DNA of 11,247 nucleotides from Schlegelella_A sp038258415 (GTDB lineage: Bacteria > Pseudomonadota > Gammaproteobacteria > Burkholderiales > Burkholderiaceae_C): positions 1-11,247 of the forward strand of contig JBBSPY010000096.1 in the NCBI GenBank assembly GCA_038258415.1. The letters are read 5' to 3'. This document shows positions 1 to 10,896 of the stretch, one piece after another. The position numbers and the translations under genes are program-made. The stretch's first letter is position 1. The number at the start of each line of letters is the position of its first letter. The notes under the pieces were generated by a model. The model saw only the letters and a list, made by a program, of their open reading frames with translations. It had not been told where the DNA came from and did not search any database.

Positions 1-1975
1 CGTCGTCGTGTCCGGCGTTGAAGATGACCACGAAGTCATCGTCGCCGATCGGCCGGCCGTGCCGGGACGCGTCGGCAATGCCCGAGCCGGACAGGTACAT
101 GCCGAGGCAGCGGGCGTGTTCATGCTCCCACTCGTCATCGGACATCTCCTGTCCGTCCGGCTTCAGCCAGAGCAGGTCCTTCAAATCGCCGCCGTGCAAG
201 GCGCGGCCGGCGAAGAAGTCGCGCCGGCGAAAGGTCGGATGGCTGCGCCGCAGGGCGATCAGGCGGCGCACAAAGCCGAGCCGGGCGGTCTTCTCGTCGG
301 TCATCGACCAGTCGAGCCAGCTGGTCTCGTTGTCCTGACAGTAGGCGTTGTTGTTCCCTCCCTGCGTGCGCGACAGCTCGTCTCCGGAGAGCAGCATCGG
401 CACGCCTTGCGACAGGAACAAGGTGGCCAGCAAGTTGCGCTGCTGGCGCTCCCGCAGCGCGTTGATCTCGGGATCGTCGGTCGGTCCTTCGACCCCGCCG
501 TTCCAGGACAGGTTGTGACTGTTGCCGTCGCGGTTCTCCTCGCCGTTGGCCTCGTTGTGCTTGTCGTTGTAGCTGACCAGATCATGGAGCGTGAAGCCGT
601 CATGAGCGGTGACGAAGTTGATGCTGGCATGCGGTTTCTTGCCGGAGCGTCCGTACAGGTCGGACGAGCCGGTGAGCCGCTGGGCGACGTCGCCGATCAC
701 TCCGCCGTCGCCTTTCCAGTACGCTCGCATGCCGTCGCGATAGCGGTCGTTCCACTCGGCCCAACCGAGCGGAAAATTGCCAACCTGGTAGCCGCCCATG
801 CCGAGGTCCCAGGGTTCGGCGATCAGCTTGACCCGGTTCAGCGTCGGGTCCTGACGGATGACGTCGAAGAAGCCGCCGAGGTGATCGACCTGGCCGCGCT
901 CGCGCGCCAGCGCCGACGCCAGGTCAAAGCGGAAGCCGTCGACGTGCATCTCCTCGACCCAGTAGCGCAGCGAGTCCATCACCATCTGCAGCGCGCGCGG
1001 ATGCGCCATGTCGACGGTGTTGCCGCAGCCGGTGTAGTCGGCGTAGTAGCGCGGGTCGTCGGCGAGGATGTAGTAGGCAGCGTTGTCGATCCCGCGAAAC
1101 GACATCGTCGGGCCGAGCTGGTTGCCTTCGCAGCTGTGGTTGTAGACGACGTCCAGGATGACCTCGATGCCTGCCGAGTGCAGGGTCTTGACCATCGTCT
1201 TGAATTCCTTGACCTTCTGCGAGCTCGCGTAGCGCATCTCCGGCGCGAAGAAGGACTGGGTGTTGTAACCCCAGTAGTTCCGCAGGTTCCTTTCGGCCAG
1301 ATTGCGATCGTTGGCGAAGGCGTGGACCGGCATCAGTTCGACCGTCGTGATTCCGAGCGCACGCAGATAGTTCACGGCCGGAGCAGACGCCAGTGCGGCA
1401 TAGCTGCCGCGCAAGGGCTTGGGCACTTCCGGGTTGCGCATGCTGAAGCCCTTCACGTGCATCTCGTAGACGACCATGTCGTGCCACGGAATTCCCGGGC
1501 CGCGGTCATCGCCCCACGAAAAGGCCGGCTCGAGCACCCGGCACTTCGGCATGTAGAAGGCGCTCTCGCGCGGGTCGAACGACAGGTCTCCGTCGGCATG
1601 ACCCACCGTGTAGCCGTAGAGGGCGTCGTGCCATTGAAGCTCGCCGACGAAGTCCTTCGCATACGGGTCGAGGAGCAACTTGTTCGCGTTGAACCGCAGC
1701 CCCTCTTCCGGCTTGTAAGGCCCGTGCACGTAGTAGCCGTACGCCAGGCCCGGGCGCGCCTCCGGGAGGTAGCAGTGCCAGACATGGTCGGTGCGCTCCG
1801 ACAGGTCGATGCGCTGGAGTTCGTGCGTGCCCTCGCGGTCGAAGATGCACAGCTGGACGCGCTCCGCGGTCTCGGAGAACAGGGCGAAGTTGACGCCCTG
1901 ACCGTCCCAGGTCGCTCCGCGCGGGTAAGGGTTGCCGGGCCAGACGGCCGTGATCGGAGGACTGTCGGAACTCAT
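1..1975 (-). CDS. glgX: Glycogen debranching enzyme GlgX (isoamylase type), 3' end cut by window edge
   Basis: GH13 debranching enzyme of the GlgX/TreX family, which hydrolyses alpha-1,6 branch linkages in glycogen-like glucans in the cytoplasm. I translated the frame by hand: 658 codons without a stop, running off the left edge. An N-terminal CBM48-like domain (about residues 10-110) opens with VWPGNPYPRGATWDG; the GH13 barrel follows (about 165-560), then the start of a C-terminal beta domain. The nucleophile is D351 (GFRFDLA), the acid/base E387 (IAEPWD) and the third acid D459 (TAHDGFTLHD). Their spacing (36 and 72) is close to that of E. coli GlgX. The family is usually about 650-720 residues, so probably only some tens are missing. 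The ATG at 1975 is the first start after the treS stop; it lies in the same frame as treS, 15 nt downstream, with no clear Shine-Dalgarno. It is the last visible gene of the glgB-glgE-treS operon. TreX-like activity is the alternative name. Confidence 0.95.
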   Translation of the reverse strand, partial: MSSDSPPITAVWPGNPYPRGATWDGQGVNFALFSETAERVQLCIFDREGTHELQRIDLSERTDHVWHCYLPEARPGLAYGYYVHGPYKPEEGLRFNANKLLLDPYAKDFVGELQWHDALYGYTVGHADGDLSFDPRESAFYMPKCRVLEPAFSWGDDRGPGIPWHDMVVYEMHVKGFSMRNPEVPKPLRGSYAALASAPAVNYLRALGITTVELMPVHAFANDRNLAERNLRNYWGYNTQSFFAPEMRYASSQKVKEFKTMVKTLHSAGIEVILDVVYNHSCEGNQLGPTMSFRGIDNAAYYILADDPRYYADYTGCGNTVDMAHPRALQMVMDSLRYWVEEMHVDGFRFDLASALARERGQVDHLGGFFDVIRQDPTLNRVKLIAEPWDLGMGGYQVGNFPLGWAEWNDRYRDGMRAYWKGDGGVIGDVAQRLTGSSDLYGRSGKKPHASINFVTAHDGFTLHDLVSYNDKHNEANGEENRDGNSHNLSWNGGVEGPTDDPEINALRERQQRNLLATLFLSQGVPMLLSGDELSRTQGGNNNAYCQDNETSWLDWSMTDEKTARLGFVRRLIALRRSHPTFRRRDFFAGRALHGGDLKDLLWLKPDGQEMSDDEWEHEHARCLGMYLSGSGIADASRHGRPIGDDDFVVIFNAGHDD

Positions 1976-1983
1976 GAGAACAT
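1972..1983 (-). other. Three-codon mini-ORF overlapping the glgX start (ATGA)
   Basis: Between the treS stop (1991-1993) and the glgX start (1975) lies ATG TTC TCA TGA on the minus strand. The TGA of this mini-ORF overlaps the glgX ATG as ATGA, the same junction form that joins glgB to glgE and glgE to treS. It could act as a reinitiation site that feeds ribosomes to glgX, but no strong Shine-Dalgarno precedes it, and so short a motif can arise by chance. The sequence is certain; the role is inference. Confidence 0.3.
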
Positions 1984-1990
1984 GCTCTGA

Positions 1991-4900
1991 TCACTCGGCC
2001 GAGACGACATCGAGCACGCCGCGCAGCGGAATGTCGATCCAGTCGGGGCGATTGCTCAATTCGTAGCGCAACTCGTACAGCGCCTTCTCGAGCAGGAACA
2101 GGCTGAGCAGGCCCCGGGGTCGGTCGACTCCCTCGAACCAGAGGCCAGCGCCCGCCGCAGAGGCATAGCCGGCGAGGAAGGCCTTGCGCACCTGCGACTC
2201 CCACTCCGCGAGCGCAGGGGCGAGATCGGCGGTGGCGCTGCCCGCAGGCCCGAGGGTCCGCAACGCGCTGTGCTGCGCGTAGTTGAACGACCGCAGCATG
2301 CCAGCGATATCGCGCAGAGGCGATTGCTTGGCGCGCCGGGCCTCGAAGTCGCGGCCAGGCTCGCCTTCGAAGTCGATGATGACGAAGTCGTTCTTGGTGA
2401 CCAGCACCTGGCCCAGGTGGTAGTCGCCGTGGATGCGCAGCTTCGGCATGCCGGGCGCTACCCCGCCGATGCCGTTGATTCGTGCCTCGATCCGGTCGCG
2501 TGACTGGAGCAAGGTCACCACCTCGGCACGACTGCTGTCGGACAGGTTTTCGCTGGCAGCCTCGAGCATCGCGAACGTCGTCTGCACGTCGCCCGTCACC
2601 CGTGCGCGATCGGCCGCGACGTCGCGCTCGGTCAGCGCCTCGGGGTCGAAGGCGGCGTGCCCGTTGCTTCCGGCCAGTGCGTTGTGGAGTTCGGCCGTGC
2701 GCACGCCGAGCGTGTTCGCCCGGACCAGGAAGGCGGCATGCACGTCGGCCGGAATCTCGGCGGCGCTGTGGCTGGCGTCGAGGAAGCGTTTCAGGTAGTC
2801 GAGCGACAGGCTCCAGCCGTCGCCCTGGTTGGCGACGTGCGCCTGCACCAGCGCGAGCGTGCGGACGGTGCCATCGCTGGCGACGTGCTCGAGGACGCCG
2901 GCGACTGGCACCGCATGCTCGAAGTGCGCCACGTCGGTGAGATAGCAACCGACTTCGAACTCGGGGTTGCGACCGGCACGCACGCGGCGGTAGCCCTTGA
3001 GAAACAAGCGCTCGCCGATCGTCACGATCGAGTTGCTGCTCTGCGCCAGCGGCCGGCCTACGGGCAGCGAAGCGACGTCGTCTCCGGCCAGCGCCGCATA
3101 GGCCGGGGTGGCCTCGAAGCGGAACAGGCCTTCCGAGCCGGTGATGCTTTCGCCGGTTCCGATGGCGCCGATCACGGCTCGGCAGAACGCCTCGTCGGCG
3201 AAGGCATCGGCCATCGCCCCGACCTGCGCCTGCTGCCGAACCCGCGACACGGCGTAGCCGGCCATGGCCTTCAGCCGGTCGTCGTCGCGGTCCTCCCAGG
3301 CCAGGGAGAGCGGCATGAAGTAGGTGGCATCCTCGGCCGGGCCCTGCAGCTGCACCATCTGCAACAGCCAGTCGTTTCCCCAGAGCGCATGCGCGCCGAT
3401 CGCAGCGCGCGACACCTTCTCGCCCTTCGAGCCATACCACCGCTGCGCCTCGATGAAGAGGGGCAAGGCGTCGGTCTCGAACAGATCGCGCGTTCGGCTC
3501 GCGGCGCCACTGCGCCACACCGGGACCTGGTCAACGAACAAGCTCTTCCAGCCGTCCGACAGGATCACCACCGGGCGGTTCTCGATCGGCGCCCGGTCGT
3601 CGTGCCAGCGCGGCACCGGCACATCGGTGGCGAGCCGGAACCAGTAGAAGCCGTGCGCGGCGACGGTGAGCAGGTAAGGCAGCTCGCCGATCGGCGGAAA
3701 GGCGGTGCGGCCGAGCAGCTCGACCGGGACGCGGCCCTTGAACGCCGACAGATCGAGCTCGACCGGCTGTGCCGAGCCGGCCAGGTTGGCGACGCAGAAG
3801 ATGGTCTCGCCGTCGTACTCGCGCAGATAGGCGAGGATCTTCCGGTTGCCGGGCTTCAGGAAGACCAGGGAGCCACGGCCGAAGGCCCGGCTGGAGGAGC
3901 GAACCGCAAGCATGCGGCGCATCCAGTTCAGCAGCGACGAGGGCTCACGCAACTGCGCCTCGACGTTGACGCTGCCGAAGCCATACACGGCGTCCATCAC
4001 CGGCGGCAGGTAGAGCCGCTGCGGGTCGGCGCGAGAGAAGCCGGCATTGCGGTCGGGGCTCCATTGCATGGGCGTGCGGACGCCGTTGCGGTCGCCGATG
4101 AAGACGTTGTCGCCCATGCCGAGTTCGTCGCCGTAGTAGATGATCGGCGAGCCGCGCAGCGACAGCAGCAGGCTGTTCATGAGCTTGATGCGGTCGACGT
4201 CGTTGTCGAGCAAGGGCGCCAGGCGCCTGCGGATGCCGATGTTGATGCGCGACCGCGGATCGGCCGCATACGTGCTGTACATGTAGTCGCGCTCCCGGCT
4301 CGTCACCATCTCGAGCGTCAGCTCGTCATGGTTGCGCAGGAAAATGGCCCACTGGCAGGAGTCGGGAATCTCCGGCGTCTGCGCCATGATCTCGGTGAGC
4401 GGATGGCGGTCCTCCTGCGCGATCGCCATGTACATGCGCGGCATCAAGGGGAAGTGATAGGCGGCGTGGCATTCATCGCCATCGCCGAAGTATTCGCGCA
4501 CGTCTTCGGGCCATTGGTTGGCCTCGGCCAGCAGGAAGCGGTTCGCATAGCTGGCGTCGATCGCCGCACGAAGCTGCTTGATGACCGCATGCGTCTCCGG
4601 CAGGTTCTCGTTGTTGGTGCCTTCGCGCTCGACGAGGTAGGGGATGGCGTCGAGACGGAAGCCGTCGACTCCCATGTCGAGCCAGAAGCACATGGTCCTG
4701 GAGATCGCCTCGAGCACCGCCGGGTTGTCGAAGTTCAGGTCAGGCTGGTGACTGAAGAAGCGGTGCCAGAAATAGGCCTTGGCGACCGGGTCCCAGGTCC
4801 AGTTGGAGGTCTCGGTGTCGGTGAAGATGATCCGCGTGCCGGCGTACTTCCGGTCGCTGTCGCTCCAGACATAGAACTCGCGTTCGGCGCTCCCGGCCGG

Positions 4901-5292
4901 CGCTCGCCGCGCTGCCTGGAACCAGGGATGCGCGTCCGACGTATGGTTGATGACCAGCTCCGTGATCACCTTCAGGCCGAGCTTGTGGGCTTCGGCGAGC
5001 ATGGTCCGGAAGTCGTCAAGCGTGCCGTATTGAGGATGCACGTCTTCGTAGGCAGCGATGTCGTAGCCGTCGTCGCGCAGCGGCGACGGGTAGAACGGCA
5101 TCAACCACAGGGTGTTGACGCCGAGGCTCTTGACGTAGTCGAGCTTGGCGGTGACGCCCTGGAAGTCGCCGACGCCGTCGTTGTTGGAATCGAAGAACGC
5201 CTTGACGTTGAGCTGGTAGATGACCGCGTCCTTGTACCAGTGCGGATCGTCCGCGACAGTGGCATGGGCCTGGTCCGCAGCGGCCAGGGCGG

Positions 5293-5296
<4 letters not shown>
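1991..5296 (-). CDS. treS: Trehalose synthase-maltokinase fusion (TreS-Mak)
   Basis: Bifunctional 1101-residue cytoplasmic enzyme. The N-terminal part (about 15-555) is trehalose synthase, a GH13 enzyme that interconverts trehalose and maltose. It opens with WYKDAVIYQLNVKAFFDSN and carries region I ELVINHTSD (113-121), nucleophile D216 (GFRLDAIPYL), acid/base E258 (LLAEANQW) and D324 (FLRNHDE). The C-terminal part (about 575-1101) is a maltokinase of the Pep2/Mak type with an aminoglycoside-phosphotransferase-like fold: LPLFIEAQRWYGSKG (611-625) is typical of its cap region, HGDYHLGQ (956-963) is the catalytic loop with base D958, and IIDFEGEP (973-980) supplies the metal-binding D975. It would make maltose 1-phosphate from maltose and ATP for GlgE. 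Length matches known fusions. The ATG at 5296 overlaps the glgE stop as ATGA, implying translational coupling; upstream GACGGGGC is only a weak Shine-Dalgarno. Fusion is common in proteobacteria, whereas mycobacteria keep separate proteins that form a complex. Confidence 0.96.
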
Positions 5297-7328
<2,032 letters not shown>

Positions 7329-7332
<4 letters not shown>

Positions 7333-9221
7333 GCCAATTCCTGACGGAGATAGATGGCGCCAAGCGGCGGCAGTCGCAGCGTCAGCGACTGAGCGTGGCC
7401 ATGCGAGGGCTCCGGCTCAGAGTCGGCGCCGCCCAGGTTGCCGACATCCGAACCGCCATAGACGTCGGCATCGGAGTTGAGGATTTCGTACCAGCGCCCG
7501 GCCGCCGGAACGCCGAGCCGATACCCCTCACGCGGGACTGGCGTCATGTTGCAGACGACGACGACGGGCAGGGAGTTGTCCCTGGACTTGCGCAAGAAGG
7601 CGATCACCGTTCTTTCGTGATCGTGACCTTCGATCCACTCGAATCCCGCGCTCGCGAAATCCTGTTCATGGAGCGCCGGAACGCCGACCAGAAGACGGTT
7701 CAGATCGGTGACCAAGCGGTGCATGCCGGCATGCCCCGGCGACCGAAGCAAGTCCCACTGCAGCTGGTCCTCGTGTGCCCATTCGCGCTCCTGCGCGATC
7801 TCGTCCCCCATGAAGAGCAGCTTCTTGCCTGGATGCGCCCACATCAGCGCGTAAAGAAGGCGCAGGTTGGCCAGGCGTTGCCAAGCGTCGCCCGGCATCT
7901 TTGCCAACAGCGCTCCCTTGCCGTGGACGACCTCGTCGTGAGACATGGGCAGGACGAAGTTCTCGTCGAAGGCGTAGACGAGCGAGAACGTGAGTCCGTC
8001 GAGGTGGTATTTGCGGTGCACGGGTTCGCGTTCCAGGAACGCAAGCGTGTCGTGCATCCAGCCCATGTTCCATTTCATGCTGAAGCCGAGGCCGCCTGAG
8101 GACGTCGGGCGCGACACGCCCGGCCAGGCCGTCGATTCCTCGGCGATCGTCACTGCATCGGGAACGGCGCGTGCGACCGCGTCGTTGAGCGTTTGCAGAA
8201 ACAGGACGGCGTCCAGGTTCTCCCGGCCCCCGTGACGGTTGGGAATCCACTCGCCCGGCTTGCGGGCGTAGTCGAGATACAGCATCGAAGCGACGCCGTC
8301 GACGCGCAAACCGTCGAAGTGGTACTTCTCGAGCCAAAACAGCGCCGACGACACGAGAAAGCTGCGCACCTCGTTGCGGCCGTAGTTGAAGATGCTCGAG
8401 TTCCACTCCGGATGAAAGCCGAGGCGGGGATCCTCGTGCTCGAAGAGATGGGTCCCGTCGAAATACTGCAGCCCGTGTTCGTCGGTCGGAAAGTGCGAGG
8501 GCACCCAGTCAAGGATCACACCGAGCCCGAGCCCGTGCAAGTGATCGACAAGATACATCAGATCCGCCGGTGGGCCATAGCGCGACGTGGCTGCGAAATA
8601 ACCGGTGGTCTGATAGCCCCACGAGCCGTAGAACGGATGCTCGGACAGCGGCATGAGCTCGACATGGGTGAAGGCCATCTCCTGGACATAGCGACCGAGC
8701 GGCTCGGCGATGTCGCGGTAGGTCGGCAACCGGCCACCCTCGCGCTTCCAGGAGCCCAGATGCAGCTCGTAGATCGACATGGCCTCGCGGTCGAAGGCAG
8801 AAGCAGCACGACGTTTCATCCACGCGCCATCGCGCCAGTCGAAGTGCAGGTCACAGATCCGTGAGGCGGTCGTCGGTGCGACTTCGCTCCAGAAGGCGAA
8901 CGGGTCGGCCTTGTCGGCGCTGTAGCCTCGATTCATCGAGCGAATGCGGTACTTGTAGCTGTCGCCTTCTCTGGCGCTTGTGGTGGATCCTTCCCAGATG
9001 CCGGACGCGTCGGCGCGTCGACGCAGCAGGTCGCGACCTCCATCCCATTCGTTCCAGGCGCCCACCACCGCCACTGATTCCGCGTTCGGCGCCCATACGG
9101 CAAAGCGGGTGGTTCCACCATCGAAGTGGCTGCCCAGTTTGTCGTACAGGTGGGAGTGCGTGCCCTCCGCGAAAAGATACAGGTCCAGCGCAGTCAGCTG
9201 ATTCGACAAGGTCTTGGGCAT
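7329..9221 (-). CDS. glgB: 1,4-alpha-glucan branching enzyme GlgB
   Basis: GH13 branching enzyme that cuts alpha-1,4 chains and reattaches them by alpha-1,6 links, acting on the linear glucan made by GlgE. From the start chosen here it has 630 residues: a CBM48 domain (about 20-125, FAEGTHSHLYDKLGSH then RFAVWAPNAESVAVVGAWN), the catalytic barrel (about 140-495) and a C-terminal beta domain. Nucleophile D308 (LRVDGVAS), acid/base E361 (IAEEST) and D429 (MSHDE) have spacings of 53 and 121, identical to E. coli GlgB. The E. coli enzyme is about 730 residues; the extra N1 domain is absent here. I prefer the ATG at 9221 because GGAG/AGGG precedes it and conserved sequence begins soon after. An in-frame ATG at 9329 would add 36 residues but has no ribosome site. 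It is the first gene of the operon, and its stop overlaps the glgE start by 4 nt. Confidence 0.93.
7339..7342 (-). promoter_or_regulatory. Shine-Dalgarno of glgE inside the glgB 3' end
   Basis: AGGA on the minus strand with a 6-nt spacer (ATTGGC) before the glgE ATG. It lies within the last codons of glgB (Q-E-L-A-stop). Together with the ATGA overlap it supports 7332 as the glgE start and coupled translation of the two genes. Confidence 0.6.
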
Positions 9222-9226
9222 GTGGG

Positions 9227-9235
9227 CCCTGCTCC
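9227..9235 (-). promoter_or_regulatory. Shine-Dalgarno deciding the glgB start
   Basis: Minus-strand GGAGCAGGG ends 5 nt before the ATG at 9221; GGAG sits at 10 nt and AGGG at 5 nt. No comparable signal precedes the upstream in-frame ATG at 9329, where the bases are GCAGTTGACCG. This favours the shorter GlgB. Confidence 0.5.
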
Positions 9236-9251
9236 AGAAGTCAAGTGGAAA

Positions 9252-9271
9252 GCCACGCCCGAACGCGTGGC
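9252..9271. repeat. Inverted repeat upstream of glgB (operator or stem-loop candidate)
   Basis: GCCACGC, a 6-nt spacer (CCGAAC), then GCGTGGC: perfect 7-bp arms. The near edge is 30 nt before the proposed glgB ATG and just upstream of its Shine-Dalgarno. It could be a dimeric repressor site or an RNA hairpin in the leader. If glgB really started at 9329 this DNA would be coding and the repeat probably accidental. Confidence 0.35.
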
Positions 9272-9380
9272 GGATGCCAGCAGCAATCGGCGTTCCCAGT
9301 GGTCCGAGTCTTCGCAGCTGCTCCGGCATCGGTCAACTGCGTCGCATAGCATCGCTGCCGAACCCCGGATCTCGCAGCGC

Positions 9381-10361
9381 ATGTCCACGTTACACGGTTC
9401 CTATCCTCGCCTCGTCGGCGACATTGGAGGGACCCACGCCCGGTTCGCGATTGTCGAGCGACCAGGTGCCGGCTTGAGTCATTCGTCCTTGCATGACTGC
9501 AAGGACTTCGCAGGTGTCGAACAGCTTCTGCTCCATCGAGTGCGCCGGAGCGTGGGACCCGCGCCCCGATCCGCATCGCTGGGCGTGGCCACGCCGGTGA
9601 CGGGCGACGTCGTACGGATGACCAATCTCGCGTGGACGTTCTCCATCGCCAGCCTCTCGCAGGCGACGGGCCTGGAGCGCGTACTGGTCATCAACGACTT
9701 CGAAGCCTTGGCGCGCGGACTGCCCACTCTGTCGAGCAGTCAAGTTCGCCTCCTCGGCGGCAAGTCGGCTGCGCTCGATGGCACGCTCGCCGTGCTTGGC
9801 CCCGGAACGGGCCTGGGGATGGCAGGGCTCGTGTGGCACGGCCAGTGGGTCCCCGTCGTCGGTGAAGGCGGCCACGCGTCATTGGCCGCCGAGGGCGACC
9901 TTGAGGACCGCGTGTTGCGGGAGATGCGGAGCCGTTTCGGGCATGTCTCGGCCGAACGCGCACTCTCCGGGCCCGGCTTGGTCCACCTCCATGAAGCTCT
10001 TTGCTTGATATCCGGCGCCGACTCCGAACGCTTGGCCCCCACGGACGTGACGCGTCGCGCGCTAGATGGCAGCAGCGTCAACTGTGCAACCGCCGTTTCC
10101 ATGTTCCTCGGATGGCTGGGTGCCGTCGCCGGCGATCTTGCTCTGACGCTCGGAGCGCGAGGCGGCGTCTACGTCGGCGGAGGCATCGTCCCTCAGCTCA
10201 TGCCGCTGTTGCCGGACTCGGCCTTTCGCACGAGGTTCGAAGCCAAGGGTCGCTTCTCGGGTTACCTGGCCGACATACCCACGTGGCTCATCACCGGTGC
10301 ATCAGACGCAGCGCTGCAGGGCGCGGCCAGCGCCTTGGATGTCGAGTCACGTTCGGTGTGA
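9381..10361 (+). CDS. glk: Glucokinase (bacterial Glk family)
   Basis: ATP-dependent glucokinase, converting glucose to glucose 6-phosphate in the cytoplasm. It has 326 residues, close to E. coli Glk (321). The phosphate-1 motif LVGDIGGTHARFAI (11-24) begins the ASKHA fold. TPVTGDVVRMTNLAWTFSI (71-89) matches the substrate-side loop. N105 and catalytic base D106 (INDF), E162 and H165 (GEGGH), and E192 (SAERALSGPG) are the glucose-binding set. LGPGTGLGMA (139-148) and GGVYVGGGIVPQ (261-272) complete the nucleotide site. The ATG at 9381 lies 10 codons before the first motif; the frame is open further upstream, back to 9126, but that sequence is antisense to glgB and shows no homology. The Shine-Dalgarno is weak. 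It is transcribed away from the glucan operon, so glucose released from glucan or trehalose could be fed into glycolysis; the shared control is inference. Confidence 0.95.
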   Translation: MSTLHGSYPRLVGDIGGTHARFAIVERPGAGLSHSSLHDCKDFAGVEQLLLHRVRRSVGPAPRSASLGVATPVTGDVVRMTNLAWTFSIASLSQATGLERVLVINDFEALARGLPTLSSSQVRLLGGKSAALDGTLAVLGPGTGLGMAGLVWHGQWVPVVGEGGHASLAAEGDLEDRVLREMRSRFGHVSAERALSGPGLVHLHEALCLISGADSERLAPTDVTRRALDGSSVNCATAVSMFLGWLGAVAGDLALTLGARGGVYVGGGIVPQLMPLLPDSAFRTRFEAKGRFSGYLADIPTWLITGASDAALQGAASALDVESRSV

Positions 10362-10398
10362 CGGTGGTCATCAAGCGGCAGGACCTGCAGCACCGGCA

Positions 10399-10740
10399 GT
10401 GCGGAAGCGGCCGATCATCGTGACCACGGCGGCGATGGTCTTCGGCATGCCGCCGCTTGCGCTTGCGCTCGGGCTCAGCGAAGGCGGCGAAAATCCAGGC
10501 GCCGATGGCCGCGCCATCATCGGCGGCGTGCTGACGTGGACACTGCTGACGCTGGTGGTCGTGCCGGTGCCCCACTCGTTCCTGGTGCGCGAACGCATGC
10601 CGACTGCGACGACGACCGATGCGCTGCTTTCGGCCGTCACGGCGGAGCCGCGTCACCGTTCACGCCAGCGTCGCGCGACTGACCGGCATCGATCAGCAAG
10701 CCTTCCGTCCAAGCCAGGACGAGATCGCGTCGATCTGTAA
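10399..10740 (+). pseudogene. Remnant of an RND efflux pump (AcrB/HAE type), C-terminal transmembrane part
   Basis: The codons from 10399 to about 10601 read as the end of an RND inner-membrane transporter: VRKRPIIVTTAAMVFGMPPL, then ALALG, GRAIIGGVL and LLTLVVVPVPHSFL. In intact pumps this is the conserved segment R-x-RPI-x-MTT-x-AM-x-FGM-x-PLALA followed by GRAIIGGV-x-TSTLLTLVVVPV, covering the last two membrane helices of a protein of about 1000 residues. Nothing upstream in any frame continues the match before glk. After VRERM the frame runs on to a TAA at 10738 with an arginine- and serine-rich tail that does not look coding. I read it as the stump of a deleted gene. The start given is where homology begins, not a real start codon. 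Confidence 0.75.
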
Positions 10741-10896
10741 GCGACTCCGCCACGTTCACGGCATTCGACCAGTACGACGATGGCTCCGCGCAAGAGAGCC
10801 CTCGCCGCGGCAGTGGGGGCGAACCACTCGATCACGTTGCGCGCCCGCGACTCGATCCTCCCTGCCGCTACGGTCGAAGCCCCACCAGCGAGCCGG
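10741..10896. other. Non-coding stretch between convergent units
   Basis: Lies between the end of the RND remnant and the stop of the nitric oxide reductase gene. Short frames cross it on both strands, but none resembles a known family. A transcription terminator would be expected between convergent genes. The only inverted repeats are weak: AGTGG/CCACT at 10812-10828, and distant GCGGCAG/CTGCCGC arms at 10807-10813 and 10862-10868. Neither has a T-run. It may be decayed DNA from the same event that left the RND fragment. Confidence 0.5.

Larger units (their letters stand above)
9222..9380. promoter_or_regulatory. Divergent glgB / glk intergenic region
   Basis: The 159-nt gap between the proposed glgB start and the glk start must carry promoters for both directions unless the glgB promoter lies inside glk. 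I could not identify a convincing sigma-70 promoter in either direction. One inverted repeat (9252-9271) lies in it. The minus-strand TTGACC at 9331-9336 resembles a -35 box but lacks a good -10 partner. Confidence 0.45.

Noticed and set aside
9307..9336. Possible sigma-70 promoter for glgB (minus-strand TTGACC with AAGACT 18 nt downstream)
   Set aside because: The -35-like half is reasonable, but the -10 matches TATAAT poorly. It is not good enough to call.
9126..9380. 85-residue N-terminal extension of glucokinase
   Set aside because: The frame is open, but the added sequence is mostly antisense to glgB and has no homology. The Glk family begins about ten residues before the GDIGGTHAR motif, which fits the ATG at 9381.
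10653..10835. 60-codon minus-strand frame in the gap before norB
   Set aside because: Arginine-rich, no family resemblance, no Shine-Dalgarno noted, and it overlaps the RND remnant tail. Probably random.
10807..10868. Terminator candidate between convergent units (GCGGCAG/CTGCCGC arms, and AGTGG/CCACT at 10812-10828)
   Set aside because: Arms are far apart or short and there is no T-run. In GC-rich DNA such repeats occur by chance.
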